From a virus, in the IMG/VR virus record IMGVR_UViG_3300025030_000352, positions 1 to 28,629 of that record: DNA of 28,629 nucleotides, one strand, 5' to 3'. Of this stretch, positions 9,214 to 16,730 are shown one piece after another (position 1 is the first letter of the stretch; each line of letters begins with the position of its first letter). The notes below the pieces were generated by a model. The model had not been told where the DNA came from. It searched no databases and saw only the letters and a list, made by a program, of their open reading frames with translations. The position numbers and the translations under genes were made by a program.

Positions 9214-11922
9214 TCAGCTCGCCGCTCTTGCGCCAATATCCTGTCCTAATGGTATCCCATATAAATCACATCCATAAATCGTGGGAGCGGGATTAGTGGA
9301 ATTATTCTTAATTTTAATCTGAAGCATATTCTCTACCGTGCCAATGTCAAACAGACCGGTCTTGCCAAAGGCCAATTCGTCATTGTGGTCATAGTTGATA
9401 TTCTCGGCAGTATTCCAGGATACATTCCAATCTATCCTGAATTGAAAGGCAAGATTTAAGGTTGAGACGGAAGTAATCTCTTTCAAATGTATTGCTAATT
9501 GTAACATCTTAGTCGTTAAACTTGCCACGACGGGTTTAATTTTTCCAGATACAAAATAAGCATTTATCGCCGAACCATCATCAGAATTGCCGCTTTCCAT
9601 CTGCCAGAGATAGCCGCTATATCCCGCGGTATAAAGTAGTTTCGCTTTATTGGTAGACATAGCAAAAACAGAGCTGGCGAAAATCTGGCCATCATAAGGA
9701 TAAATCCCACCCGTCTTATAGTCTAAAACAAAGGCATAATTTATCGCGGTATCGCTTCCCAACACGCAATACAGAATATATTCGTGAGTATCGCTTTTGA
9801 CTACGGCGTGGAATAAATCGGCATAGACCAGGTTCATATCGGCAAAACTCAAGGGTTGATCATCTGCGGCGGCAAATAAATCGTTGCTTTCTTCGGCCAA
9901 GACATCGCTTAATACCTGCACATTATAGCCGTCAAAAATAGCCAGTTTTTTATCGGTAGTCAGGAAAATAAGGACTGTGCCAAGTTCCCCACCCATATCT
10001 ACCTCTTTAATGCTGTAATGCGATGGCGTGCCAATACCAAGTATCGGGTCAACCTGGAATGTAGGGTTAGAGCCAAGATAACTTATTCTGTGAATAGAAT
10101 ACCGTTTAAAAACATAGAGCTTGCCTTTAAGTATTCTTACACCAGTTATAGAGTCTCCATCATTAGTATTGAAGGCATTGCTAAAGGTATTGGCTGCGGG
10201 CCAGGTAGTATAATCAGAAAGCGCAGACCATTGGCCATTATTCGCTGAACCGCGTATTCCGAAAACAAGAGCATAGTTTTTCCATATTACCAGGAATTTG
10301 CCGATTGGAGCGGCGGAAACAGCGGAAGCATTACCCGATCCAGTATAAGTATAAAGCCCGATATCTGTATTTATCAAAGCCCGGCCTGACTGCCAATCGC
10401 TAAATGTCCAATAGCGAGAGGAAGTAATAGCTAACGCGGTTGCAGAATAAGCCGCTGTCGGTGGAGTGAAATTAGCAGTCCATCTGGCTATACCTTTTGA
10501 AATCCTAAATTCATCCATCCAACCATTCAATTCTACCCCATTTATATTTTGTCTTGCACCGATAGTAGGAATTGTAGTAACAGATATATTCTGAGAATTC
10601 GTCCCCGTAGAACCTTTTTGAATTCCATCAATAAAAACTTTACAGTCTGTGCCATTTCTTACTACTGCAATATGATACCAAGTATTAGTTGATGGTGACC
10701 ACTGCCCAGAGGTTACATTTACTGCTAATGAACCCATTATATACCACTGTAAACCGCCAGTAGCACCTGCTAATCTTATAGCGACTCCTTCACCTGCTCC
10801 AACATCTAATCCAGAATCAAATAAGAATTGCTGGGAAATAGTATTAAATCTAAATTGTCCATCAATAGTAAAATCCCCTGTGCCAAAATCCCAATCAGCG
10901 TGGTCAGGTGTTGAAAGATAATCCCCTGTGCCGTCAAATAATCCACTTGCAGTGCCAAATTTCTTTTGCGCGGTGTCTATTTGGGCATTGCCAACGGCGG
11001 TTACGACCTTGCCTATCTCATCAGTAAAAGTAGTCGCGGCATCTATTCCATCACAATGAAGCATTAACTTAGTATAGCTATCCCAGGCAGAGCCGCCGCC
11101 TATCGCACTCCAAGTCCCATTGGGCGTGCCTACTGAATTTTTATCCATTTTATACAACTGTGTGCCAAAAATACCTAAAAGCATATTCTTAGAGGCGAAA
11201 TCCCAGACAGCTACCCCGTCATTACCCCTCGCTCCATTCGTAATATAGACCTCAAAGCAGGCATTATATAAACTATCTGTTATCCAGGTTGTGTCGTCGT
11301 AATACGACATAGAACCGTTGGCATAAACTATATCATAATTATCAGCTCCCCATTGCACATAGTTGCTTGTGCTTATGGTAAATGCTCCCTGCAAGACCAA
11401 ATGGTATTGCGTGCCGGCAGTAAGTGAAGGATTGGTAGTAAAAGTAAATTCCACCCAAGCGTAAGAAGTGGTTAAAGTGTCAGAAATATCAACCGTGTTG
11501 GATGTGCCATTAGTAACTGCCGAGCCAGAAGGAACACCGGAACTGTTTGTCTGAATAACTAAAGTCAGGGTATCCGTTCCCGCGGGAATGCCTGTTTTTT
11601 TGAGCCATAATCTTATCTTGGTCACAGTTGAAGATGTATTCGGCTTAAATCCCTGCGAAATTTGAGTATATGTAGAGACATCCCGAAGTGAATAATTATA
11701 GGTTTGGTATCCTGGTGAATAATATTCATCAAGATTATCGCTTTCCACCGCTGAAGAATTTACTTTAGCAAAACCTCCTCTTCTCATCAGCCTATTTCCT
11801 ACCCCAGCACAATGGAAATTCCTCATATTCGGGCTTTTATTTAAGCCCATTTTTAATATGGGGGTTTTAGTGTCTTGCCCGCCTGACCAATCGTCAATTA
11901 CCGACACCGCGTTTTTAATCAT
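9214..11922 (-). CDS. Tail nozzle-like protein with two inserted beta-sandwich domains
   Basis: The ATG at 11922 (MIKNAVSVIDDWSGGQD) gives 902 residues; an in-frame TTG at 11934 is less likely. The N-terminus (WSGGQDTK, then SPNMRNF and RRGGFAKV) and residues about 490-902 match the beta-propeller layout of podovirus nozzle proteins (T7 gp12-like). Visible propeller-like pieces are GKFLVIWKNYALVFG, GVRILKGKLYVFKRYSIHRI and GTVLIFLTTDKKLAIFDGY. Two domains interrupt this core. Residues about 70-230 form a jelly-roll-like region (GFKPNTSSTVTKIRLWLKK to FEVYITNG). Residues about 285-490 form a LamG/concanavalin-like domain, with LMLHCDG, GTASGLFDGTGDYLS, NTWYHIAVVRNGT and GWMDEFRISKGIARW. Both could bind host glycans. 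The gene follows the adaptor gene but is separated from it by a 133-bp insertion. Confidence 0.82.
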   Translation of the reverse strand: MIKNAVSVIDDWSGGQDTKTPILKMGLNKSPNMRNFHCAGVGNRLMRRGGFAKVNSSAVESDNLDEYYSPGYQTYNYSLRDVSTYTQISQGFKPNTSSTVTKIRLWLKKTGIPAGTDTLTLVIQTNSSGVPSGSAVTNGTSNTVDISDTLTTSYAWVEFTFTTNPSLTAGTQYHLVLQGAFTISTSNYVQWGADNYDIVYANGSMSYYDDTTWITDSLYNACFEVYITNGARGNDGVAVWDFASKNMLLGIFGTQLYKMDKNSVGTPNGTWSAIGGGSAWDSYTKLMLHCDGIDAATTFTDEIGKVVTAVGNAQIDTAQKKFGTASGLFDGTGDYLSTPDHADWDFGTGDFTIDGQFRFNTISQQFLFDSGLDVGAGEGVAIRLAGATGGLQWYIMGSLAVNVTSGQWSPSTNTWYHIAVVRNGTDCKVFIDGIQKGSTGTNSQNISVTTIPTIGARQNINGVELNGWMDEFRISKGIARWTANFTPPTAAYSATALAITSSRYWTFSDWQSGRALINTDIGLYTYTGSGNASAVSAAPIGKFLVIWKNYALVFGIRGSANNGQWSALSDYTTWPAANTFSNAFNTNDGDSITGVRILKGKLYVFKRYSIHRISYLGSNPTFQVDPILGIGTPSHYSIKEVDMGGELGTVLIFLTTDKKLAIFDGYNVQVLSDVLAEESNDLFAAADDQPLSFADMNLVYADLFHAVVKSDTHEYILYCVLGSDTAINYAFVLDYKTGGIYPYDGQIFASSVFAMSTNKAKLLYTAGYSGYLWQMESGNSDDGSAINAYFVSGKIKPVVASLTTKMLQLAIHLKEITSVSTLNLAFQFRIDWNVSWNTAENINYDHNDELAFGKTGLFDIGTVENMLQIKIKNNSTNPAPTIYGCDLYGIPLGQDIGARAAS

Positions 11923-12065
11923 ATTTATCCGCAAATCTTACCCAAAAATCTATTGTAAAATCTCCATTCAAATAAAAGTCATCGTGGTTAGGTATAGTAA
12001 GATAATCACCTGTGCCATCAAATAATCCACTCGCGGTGCCGAAGTTTTTAATCATATTTATCCGC
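11911..12065. repeat. 22-bp direct repeats flanking a 111-bp LamG insertion
   Basis: The 22-bp sequence GTTTTTAATCATATTTATCCGC occurs identically at 11911-11932 and 12044-12065, 133 bp apart. On the minus strand each copy holds the end of the adaptor gene context and the first codons of the nozzle gene (ATG ATT AAA AAC). Removing one copy plus the 111 bp between them would place the nozzle ATG two bases after the adaptor stop, matching the tight spacing of the rest of the operon. This looks like an insertion with junction duplication. Confidence 0.8.
11915..12055 (-). pseudogene. LamG-domain fragment ORF (46 codons)
   Basis: This small open frame starts at an ATG at 12055, in the same MIKN context as the nozzle gene, and stops at TAA 11915. 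It encodes a partial LamG module, FGTASGLFDGTGDYLTIPNH followed by DFTIDFWVRF. The matching nozzle stretch is FGTASGLFDGTGDYLSTPDH followed by DFTIDGQFRF. It covers only about 38 residues of a roughly 200-residue domain, so it cannot fold as a whole LamG. It is similar to the nozzle LamG but not a recent exact copy, because the second half differs. It overlaps the nozzle start by 8 bases. Best read as a remnant of domain exchange or a recombination by-product; a short translated peptide cannot be excluded. Confidence 0.6.
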
Positions 12066-12765
12066 CATAATCAACCAACCTGACTCCGCTTGAACTATTT
12101 ATCGCAATCAGAGGCCTGCCTAATCTCGCCTGCCGGCCCTGCTTCTTATCATCAACCTTATGCGCCGCATTCAATAAGCGCATTGCCTTAACTTCCCAGG
12201 AAGTCATTCCGCCGACATCGCCCTGCTTACCGAGTAAATCCGAGACTGCCAGATATACAATCGCCATTTGCTGGGAAGTATCAGGGACATCAGGGACATC
12301 GGTATCCGCGGACAATTCTACAGGCTTTTTTACATAATCATAATTGATTGTAGAATATTGTGAAACGAAAGAAGCCGAGGGGCGAGGGGAGAATTGTATT
12401 TTTATTGTGCCATCGGCTTTAGTGATACGGCAATACTGCGGAGAGGCATCCGTGGAAGCAAGGACAACCTGCGTCCACTTATCGTCATCCACAACATCAA
12501 TCGGTATCTTTATGCCATTAGAATTATACCAGCAAGAGATGATGTGGTTAAAATTAGAAGCCAGAGTATATGCTTGAGTAGAAGCAACCGGCGTAATGGT
12601 CGCCTCGCGTTTGAGGTTTTCCCAATTCCGCAGAGATGCTATTAGCCGCAAAGCGTCATTTACCGCCCGCTTGGCTTTTACATCGGCATTAACGACATTA
12701 TTGATATTAGCGTAATCTTTAACGCGGGTATAAATGTCGGAAAATTCCAACCCAAAATTCGCCAT
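12058..12765 (-). CDS. Head-tail adaptor (connector) protein
   Basis: This 235-residue protein is encoded just upstream of the nozzle gene, which is where podoviruses encode the adaptor that seals the portal and docks the tail. The N-terminal third is helical with Arg/Asn/Trp features typical of phage adaptors (AKRAVNDALRLIASLRNWE). Then comes a beta-rich middle with ITPVASTQAYTLASNFNHI and IKIQFSPRPSASF, and a helical C-terminal part with QQMAIVYLAVSDLLGKQGD. GAGGTGAT lies about 5 bases before the ATG. The gene ends ...DYGG-TAA inside the 22-bp repeat. The adaptor call rests on pattern and gene order. Confidence 0.75.
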   Translation of the reverse strand: MANFGLEFSDIYTRVKDYANINNVVNADVKAKRAVNDALRLIASLRNWENLKREATITPVASTQAYTLASNFNHIISCWYNSNGIKIPIDVVDDDKWTQVVLASTDASPQYCRITKADGTIKIQFSPRPSASFVSQYSTINYDYVKKPVELSADTDVPDVPDTSQQMAIVYLAVSDLLGKQGDVGGMTSWEVKAMRLLNAAHKVDDKKQGRQARLGRPLIAINSSSGVRLVDYGG

Positions 12766-12778
12766 TTATCACCTCATA

Positions 12779-13219
12779 TTAAATATTCTTTATAGCTTCG
12801 CTAATCATCAACAACAAAGCTTTTATCTTCTGAATTTTTATCTTGCCCTCGACTTCCTGTATGGCCAGATTATTTTTCATCCCTTCATTAGATTTGATTA
12901 AATCGGAAGCGGCTTTTAAATGATCTTTCAATTCTTCCTGTTTCTGCACGCTCTCTGCTTCTCTGGCATTGGCTTTATTGACTTTATCTTGAGCAAATTC
13001 AATCATCTCTCCTGACTTAGTCTCGGCAGCCTTAACCTGTTTTTCAATTTTTTCAGCAAGATTAGAAATTTCCGTATCTAACCCATCTCGTTTGGCGGTC
13101 AAATCTTTAACATTCGTTTCTAATCCTACTTTTCTTGTGGTTAATATCCTAAGCTCGGTCTCCAACTGTTTCACAGACTCATTGACATCTATTATCGCGC
13201 TTACATTTCGTCTGGGCAT
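12779..13219 (-). CDS. Coiled-coil protein of the late operon
   Basis: This 146-residue protein is almost entirely charged helix. From about residue 12 it shows heptad-like spacing (VKQLETELRILTTRKVGLE, then LTAKRDGLDTEISNLAEKI), as expected for a long coiled coil. It ends in a more hydrophobic helix (KALLLMISEAIKNI). A strong Shine-Dalgarno (AGGAGGGG) precedes the ATG. No enzyme motif, signal peptide or membrane segment is seen. Position between head and tail genes suggests a structural, assembly or chaperone role, but no function is recognised. Confidence 0.75.
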   Translation of the reverse strand: MPRRNVSAIIDVNESVKQLETELRILTTRKVGLETNVKDLTAKRDGLDTEISNLAEKIEKQVKAAETKSGEMIEFAQDKVNKANAREAESVQKQEELKDHLKAASDLIKSNEGMKNNLAIQEVEGKIKIQKIKALLLMISEAIKNI

Positions 13220-13230
13220 CGTATCCCCTC

Positions 13231-13506
13231 CTATTTTTTATGTTTAGTTTTACTGTGGACAAGCAGGCCTTGTTCTGATTTTGCCACAAACCCGCACTTA
13301 TCACATTCTAACTTTCGTTTTTCCTGTTCTTTTGGTTCTTCCATCGCAACCCTGAACTCCCCCCTATTCGGAAGACTGAAGATATGGTTTATCATCGCGG
13401 GGTTATCGGTTTCCGCGGCACGCCCATTTTCTTTAGTAAAATAGAGCGACTCCCTGTTTAATGTTACTTTCAGCCAAGTCCTACCCCCAACATAAAGAAT
13501 TCTCAA
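13231..13506 (-). CDS. Small C2H2 zinc-finger protein, TTG start
   Basis: The frame is open upstream to 13638, but that part overlaps the membrane protein gene. The best start is a TTG at 13506, which overlaps the upstream TGA as TTGA and lies 6-7 bases after a strong GGAGGTGG. This gives 91 residues starting (M)RILYVGGRTWLKVTLN. The N-terminal part is a small beta-rich domain with NRESLYFTKENGR. A basic C-terminus carries one classical zinc finger: CDKCGFVAKSEQ, GLLVHSKTKHKK, that is Cx2C-x12-Hx4H. Single C2H2 fingers occur in some phage late-operon proteins. DNA binding, head-gene regulation or a structural zinc site are all possible. Confidence 0.75.
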   Translation of the reverse strand: MRILYVGGRTWLKVTLNRESLYFTKENGRAAETDNPAMINHIFSLPNRGEFRVAMEEPKEQEKRKLECDKCGFVAKSEQGLLVHSKTKHKK

Positions 13507-14591
13507 ATTACCACCTCCATTTTGGTTATCTCCGCAAAACTCAATAATACAATTCCGGTCCCCGCTATCCTGGCAAAATGTATTGGCGATTGTCCCAAGC
13601 AGATTATCGCAAGGATAAGACAACTTGCGACAATACAACGGGATAAATCCGCCCTGCCGAAGGTAAACCTATCTTTTAAAAACATCATTAGACAAATTAA
13701 CGCGGGTATGCCTGCGTAAAAAGCAATGCTCAAATACTCATTGTAAATCCACTCTGCAAGGCCCATTGGAGTTACTGCCGAAAATGTCCCTAACCCTGCT
13801 CCAATCCACGGATGCCTAAAAATCTGCCTTATAACATCAAGCCATATATCAGCCCGCAAAGAAAGCTTATAAGTTGCGCTTTGTGAGATCCTCGCCAGGA
13901 ATACTATGGAAATCCCTGTTAGCGCGACCAGCCCAATCAAGGCAAGGTTAATGATTATCTTTCTTCTTTGCGGATACCAGAGATAAGTTAAGCCCACCAA
14001 TAAGGCAAGAAACGGAGTAAGCGACTTTGATAAAAGTAAACCGATAAGCGGAATAATTGAAAGATATGGATTTATTGCCCAGCATACAGGAATAGCTATC
14101 GCTTGGTATGCCCCCAGGTGCGACATTGAACACATCAGCCCGGCGTATTTATAAATTACAGGGATACCAAAAAATTGCAGAACCGCGGCAATGGTATTTA
14201 GTATTGATACAAAAATAATGCTATAAAGTAATGGCTTGATATTCACAGTATAGGCTACCACCAGATAATATAACAAGCTCCCCAGGAATATAGGTAAAAA
14301 AGCGTTGATAGTTTTAGGATGAAACAACACACTCAAGGCACACAAGCCCAGGAAGCCCGCGAAGTATTTATCTCTGAATTCCCTGACCGGCTTCCGTGAT
14401 AAGGCGAGAATAAATAAAGCTATAATCCCATATTGAAAAAACTGGAATTGTAAAATATTGTTATTAAAAGACATTGTCTTAAACTGATAAAATTGCAATG
14501 CCATTACCTGTCCGTTCACCCTGGCAGGAAAACCCACCAAAACGATTATTGGCGATAAAAATAAGAATATCCCCAATGCAAAGTTAAACAT
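13503..14591 (-). CDS. O-antigen ligase/polymerase-like polytopic membrane protein
   Basis: This 362-residue protein has about ten hydrophobic segments, for example GIFLFLSPIIVLVGF, YGIIALFILAL, PLIGLLLSKSLTPFLALLVG and GIVLLSFAEI. The second half shows the Wzy_C/WaaL hallmark: an Arg before a Trp-containing helix (LRADIWLDVIRQIF, R246), then HPWIGAGLG at 260-268, then WIYNEYLSIAFYAGIPAL (N284) in a long loop before the next helix. Family members transfer or polymerise lipid-linked glycans on the periplasmic face. The usual H-N pair before the last helices appears here as Y-N-E-Y. The gene overlaps its upstream neighbour as TAATG. A membrane glycan enzyme in a head-tail gene block is unusual; altering host surface polysaccharide is an inference. 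Confidence 0.75.
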   Translation of the reverse strand: MFNFALGIFLFLSPIIVLVGFPARVNGQVMALQFYQFKTMSFNNNILQFQFFQYGIIALFILALSRKPVREFRDKYFAGFLGLCALSVLFHPKTINAFLPIFLGSLLYYLVVAYTVNIKPLLYSIIFVSILNTIAAVLQFFGIPVIYKYAGLMCSMSHLGAYQAIAIPVCWAINPYLSIIPLIGLLLSKSLTPFLALLVGLTYLWYPQRRKIIINLALIGLVALTGISIVFLARISQSATYKLSLRADIWLDVIRQIFRHPWIGAGLGTFSAVTPMGLAEWIYNEYLSIAFYAGIPALICLMMFLKDRFTFGRADLSRCIVASCLILAIICLGQSPIHFARIAGTGIVLLSFAEITKMEVVI

Positions 14592-14950
14592 TATTCGTAT
14601 TCTACCACCACATTAGCGTTATTTACCACTAAATAAAGCCCTGTTGAACCCTCTATCGGTTTACCAACAAAATCAAGCGGCTTACCATTGCCTGATGTCG
14701 CTTCTGAACCTTCGGTCTTTACATTGGTATTTGAACCTTCCCCCGCGGTTAAGCTATCATAAACGGTAAAAGAGCCATTGGCCGCCGTAGCAACATAGCT
14801 TATCCGATAAATCTTCCAATCGCCCCGCTTGATTAAAATATTAGAGGTATAGCCCGCCGTTGTGGATGTGTTCCTATCGGCCAGGACAGGGCTTAATAGA
14901 AATAGTCCAACCAAAAAAATGCCCATCATAACAAAAATCCCTTTTCTCAT
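14591..14950 (-). CDS. Small beta-rich protein with signal peptide (paralogue B)
   Basis: This 119-residue protein begins MRKGIFVMMGIFLVGLFLLS and continues PVLADRN: a basic start, a hydrophobic core and a V-L-A cleavage site, a convincing Sec signal peptide. The mature part is a compact beta domain (WKIYRISYVATAANGSFTVY, then TEGSEAT and KPLDFVGKPIEG, ending LYLVVNNANVVVEYE). It is clearly paralogous to the gene immediately upstream: both share the AAN, EG-EAT, LDF, GL-VV-N and V-EY positions. A similar fold is common in small phage proteins encoded just after the capsid protein, so head decoration is one idea. The signal peptide argues for export or membrane anchoring. AAGGAG precedes the ATG; the stop overlaps the ligase-like gene (TAATG). 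Confidence 0.8.
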   Translation of the reverse strand: MRKGIFVMMGIFLVGLFLLSPVLADRNTSTTAGYTSNILIKRGDWKIYRISYVATAANGSFTVYDSLTAGEGSNTNVKTEGSEATSGNGKPLDFVGKPIEGSTGLYLVVNNANVVVEYE

Positions 14951-14968
14951 TTTTCTCCTTTTTTACAA

Positions 14969-14999
14969 CGGAGAAGGCGGGTTACCCCCGCCCTCTCCG
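14969..14999 (-). other. Strong RNA hairpin between the two paralogues
   Basis: Read on the minus strand, CGGAGA pairs with TCTCCG and GGCGGG with CCCGCC, with one G-U pair between the two stems and a five-base loop, about 13 pairs in all. It starts 10 bases after the stop of paralogue A and lies 18 bases before paralogue B. No U-tract follows, so a full intrinsic terminator is unlikely. An mRNA stabiliser or processing site, giving capsid and paralogue A more message than downstream genes, is possible. Confidence 0.6.
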
Positions 15000-15008
15000 C
15001 CATAAACC

Positions 15009-15377
15009 TTAAATATACTCAATAGTTACATACGCACCATTAGTTACAACCACCAACCCGCTACTGAAAGTAATTCCCTCATCCCCGAAATCAAGAGTAG
15101 GGAGAGAGTCATACTGGGTTGCCTCGCCGCCTTCTACCTTACAGGTAGAAGCTGTGGCAGCGCCAAGAGTAGAAGCATTATACAAGCCATACACGGCGTT
15201 TGCCGCATTAGCATATCCCGTAACCTTGTATAATGTAACCCCTTGCGTAGAGGTAACTTCATCCGCGGTTATAACTTTTGACTTCCTCGCGATTGTCCTG
15301 GTTTCATCAGCTTGAGAAAAAGAAAACAAGCCGAAGCCCATTAGCATTACGAGGATTAAAATAAATGTTTTTTTCAT
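15009..15377 (-). CDS. Small beta-rich protein with signal peptide (paralogue A), next to capsid gene
   Basis: This 122-residue protein is encoded 11 bases after the major capsid protein. The N-terminus (MKKTFILILVMLMGFGLFSF, then SQADE) has a Lys-rich start, a hydrophobic core and an S-Q-A cleavage site. The mature part is Thr/Ala-rich beta sequence (GVTLYKVTGYANAANAVYGL, then KVEGGEAT, PTLDFGDEG and a C-terminal VVVTNGAYVTIEYI). It shares the conserved positions of paralogue B. Proteins of this size and pattern after a capsid gene are usually decoration or head-fibre proteins, which are assembled in the cytoplasm; a Sec-like leader is therefore unexpected. A GGGAGG Shine-Dalgarno lies close to the ATG. 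Function is unknown; tandem duplication is well supported by eye. Confidence 0.8.
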   Translation of the reverse strand: MKKTFILILVMLMGFGLFSFSQADETRTIARKSKVITADEVTSTQGVTLYKVTGYANAANAVYGLYNASTLGAATASTCKVEGGEATQYDSLPTLDFGDEGITFSSGLVVVTNGAYVTIEYI

Positions 15378-15388
15378 TTCATCCTCCC

Positions 15389-16729
15389 TTATATGCTAAT
15401 TGGATTATCGGAATAGGTCTTCAGCAGGACATAATTTACCGCACTGCCCGCGCTATCCTTTATTACCGATTGCCCGTAAACTGCGGCTATCCCAAGGCCG
15501 TTTTCAAAATAACTGCCATCAGGAAACTTATAGTCGCGTCCCTGGGTAATCGGGACCGGCTTCATTCCCCATCCACGCAACGCTATTTCCGCCCCAAAAC
15601 CGATTACAGTGGCGATATTGCGTTGTGTAATAAGGTCGCCGGCAGTATGCGCGGCGGCAGTTGTTCCGTTTACTCCTCTGATGCAACCTGCAAACCGGTA
15701 AGTTGAACCGGTTACTCCACCCACGGTTACGCTGGTATAGGTTGTTTCCTCGCTACCGATTGTAATCGTATCAGAGGAAGCAAAGAAATCACCTAAATCC
15801 TTCTTGGTTGTAGAAACGTCAAAATCAATCGTAGTGGCGCTTGCATTGATATTGGCATACAACCTTACTTCCGGCCGTAATGGTGAACCCTGTATGTTAT
15901 TGGCTGACTTTTTGGCCCGATGAACATACAGAATTACTCCATTGTATATCCCCAAAGCGCCGGTAAATATTCTATTCTTACCGTAATCCCTGGGTCCTGC
16001 GTCTCTTTGGGCCTGAGACCACACCGAGTCGCCTTTCAGCCAATACTCATCCATTTCCGAAATAACCGCGCCGTAATACTCTTCCTCTTCGCCGTTTTCC
16101 CCCTCAACACGAATTGGGATGGCGGTTCTGGAAAGAGCTAATTTTATGCGGTCAATTTCTTCTGTGCCAAAATGGTCATTAACGCCAAGTGTGGCATTGC
16201 TTATCGCGTCTCCTGCATACATCGTATTACTTGCGTTGGAGATAAGCGCGGAGAACATATCGGAGTCAATCTTCCTTTTCAGCCAATCGGACAGTTCAGT
16301 CCTGATTGTCTGACCAATATTAAAATTGACTCTTTTCTCCAAGCTCTTGGTGTAGGCAACCGCGTTCCTCAACCAATCTACGGTTAAGGTATATTGGCCT
16401 AATGCTAATTGGTCTTCGTTAGTTTCCAATGAATTTTCACCAGTTACGCCAGCAGAGAAAAGCTGGGATACGACATTAAACTTAATCGTTTCCCCCGGCT
16501 TCTTGGTAAAATCTTCATTTACAATTATAGGCTTACGAGAACCTTCCTTGCCCTCAAACCTTGACCCCCAAAATGCGCGCCTGATTGCGTCATCACGCAA
16601 ACGGTCAGCCCAGTAGGTCGGGACTGCGTTCTGCAATACTCCCGCCCCGGAGTCATAACCCATCGCGTTTAGGGTTTCGCCTCTTTCACTACCTAATAGT
16701 GAAAAGAGATGTCTCAAAAATTTAAACAT
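15389..16729 (-). CDS. Major capsid protein, N4-gp56/DUF4043-like, with inserted domain
   Basis: The ATG at 16729 is preferred over an upstream in-frame start at 16789. It lies 5 bases after AGGAGG and two bases after the scaffold stop, giving 446 residues. The first half matches the N4-gp56-like capsid family: WADRLRDDAIRRAFWGSRFEG, KKPGETIKFNVVSQL, GVTGENSLETNEDQLALGQY, then TVDWLRNAVAYTKS and LSDWLKRKIDSDMFSAL. Later parts include GALGIYNGVILYVHRAKKS and IALRGWGMKPVPITQGRDY. Residues about 295-372 look like an extra beta domain (TTIDFDVSTTKKDLGDFF, IGSEETTYTSVTVGG, CIRGVNGTTAAAHTAGD) of a kind found in many phage structural proteins; it probably sits on the capsid surface. The protein forms the icosahedral head. 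Confidence 0.88.
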   Translation of the reverse strand: MFKFLRHLFSLLGSERGETLNAMGYDSGAGVLQNAVPTYWADRLRDDAIRRAFWGSRFEGKEGSRKPIIVNEDFTKKPGETIKFNVVSQLFSAGVTGENSLETNEDQLALGQYTLTVDWLRNAVAYTKSLEKRVNFNIGQTIRTELSDWLKRKIDSDMFSALISNASNTMYAGDAISNATLGVNDHFGTEEIDRIKLALSRTAIPIRVEGENGEEEEYYGAVISEMDEYWLKGDSVWSQAQRDAGPRDYGKNRIFTGALGIYNGVILYVHRAKKSANNIQGSPLRPEVRLYANINASATTIDFDVSTTKKDLGDFFASSDTITIGSEETTYTSVTVGGVTGSTYRFAGCIRGVNGTTAAAHTAGDLITQRNIATVIGFGAEIALRGWGMKPVPITQGRDYKFPDGSYFENGLGIAAVYGQSVIKDSAGSAVNYVLLKTYSDNPISI

Positions 16730-16730
16730 A

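Noticed and set aside
13507-13638. Upstream extension of the zinc-finger gene
   Set aside because: It overlaps the membrane protein gene entirely and the TTG at 13506 has a much better ribosome site and overlap.
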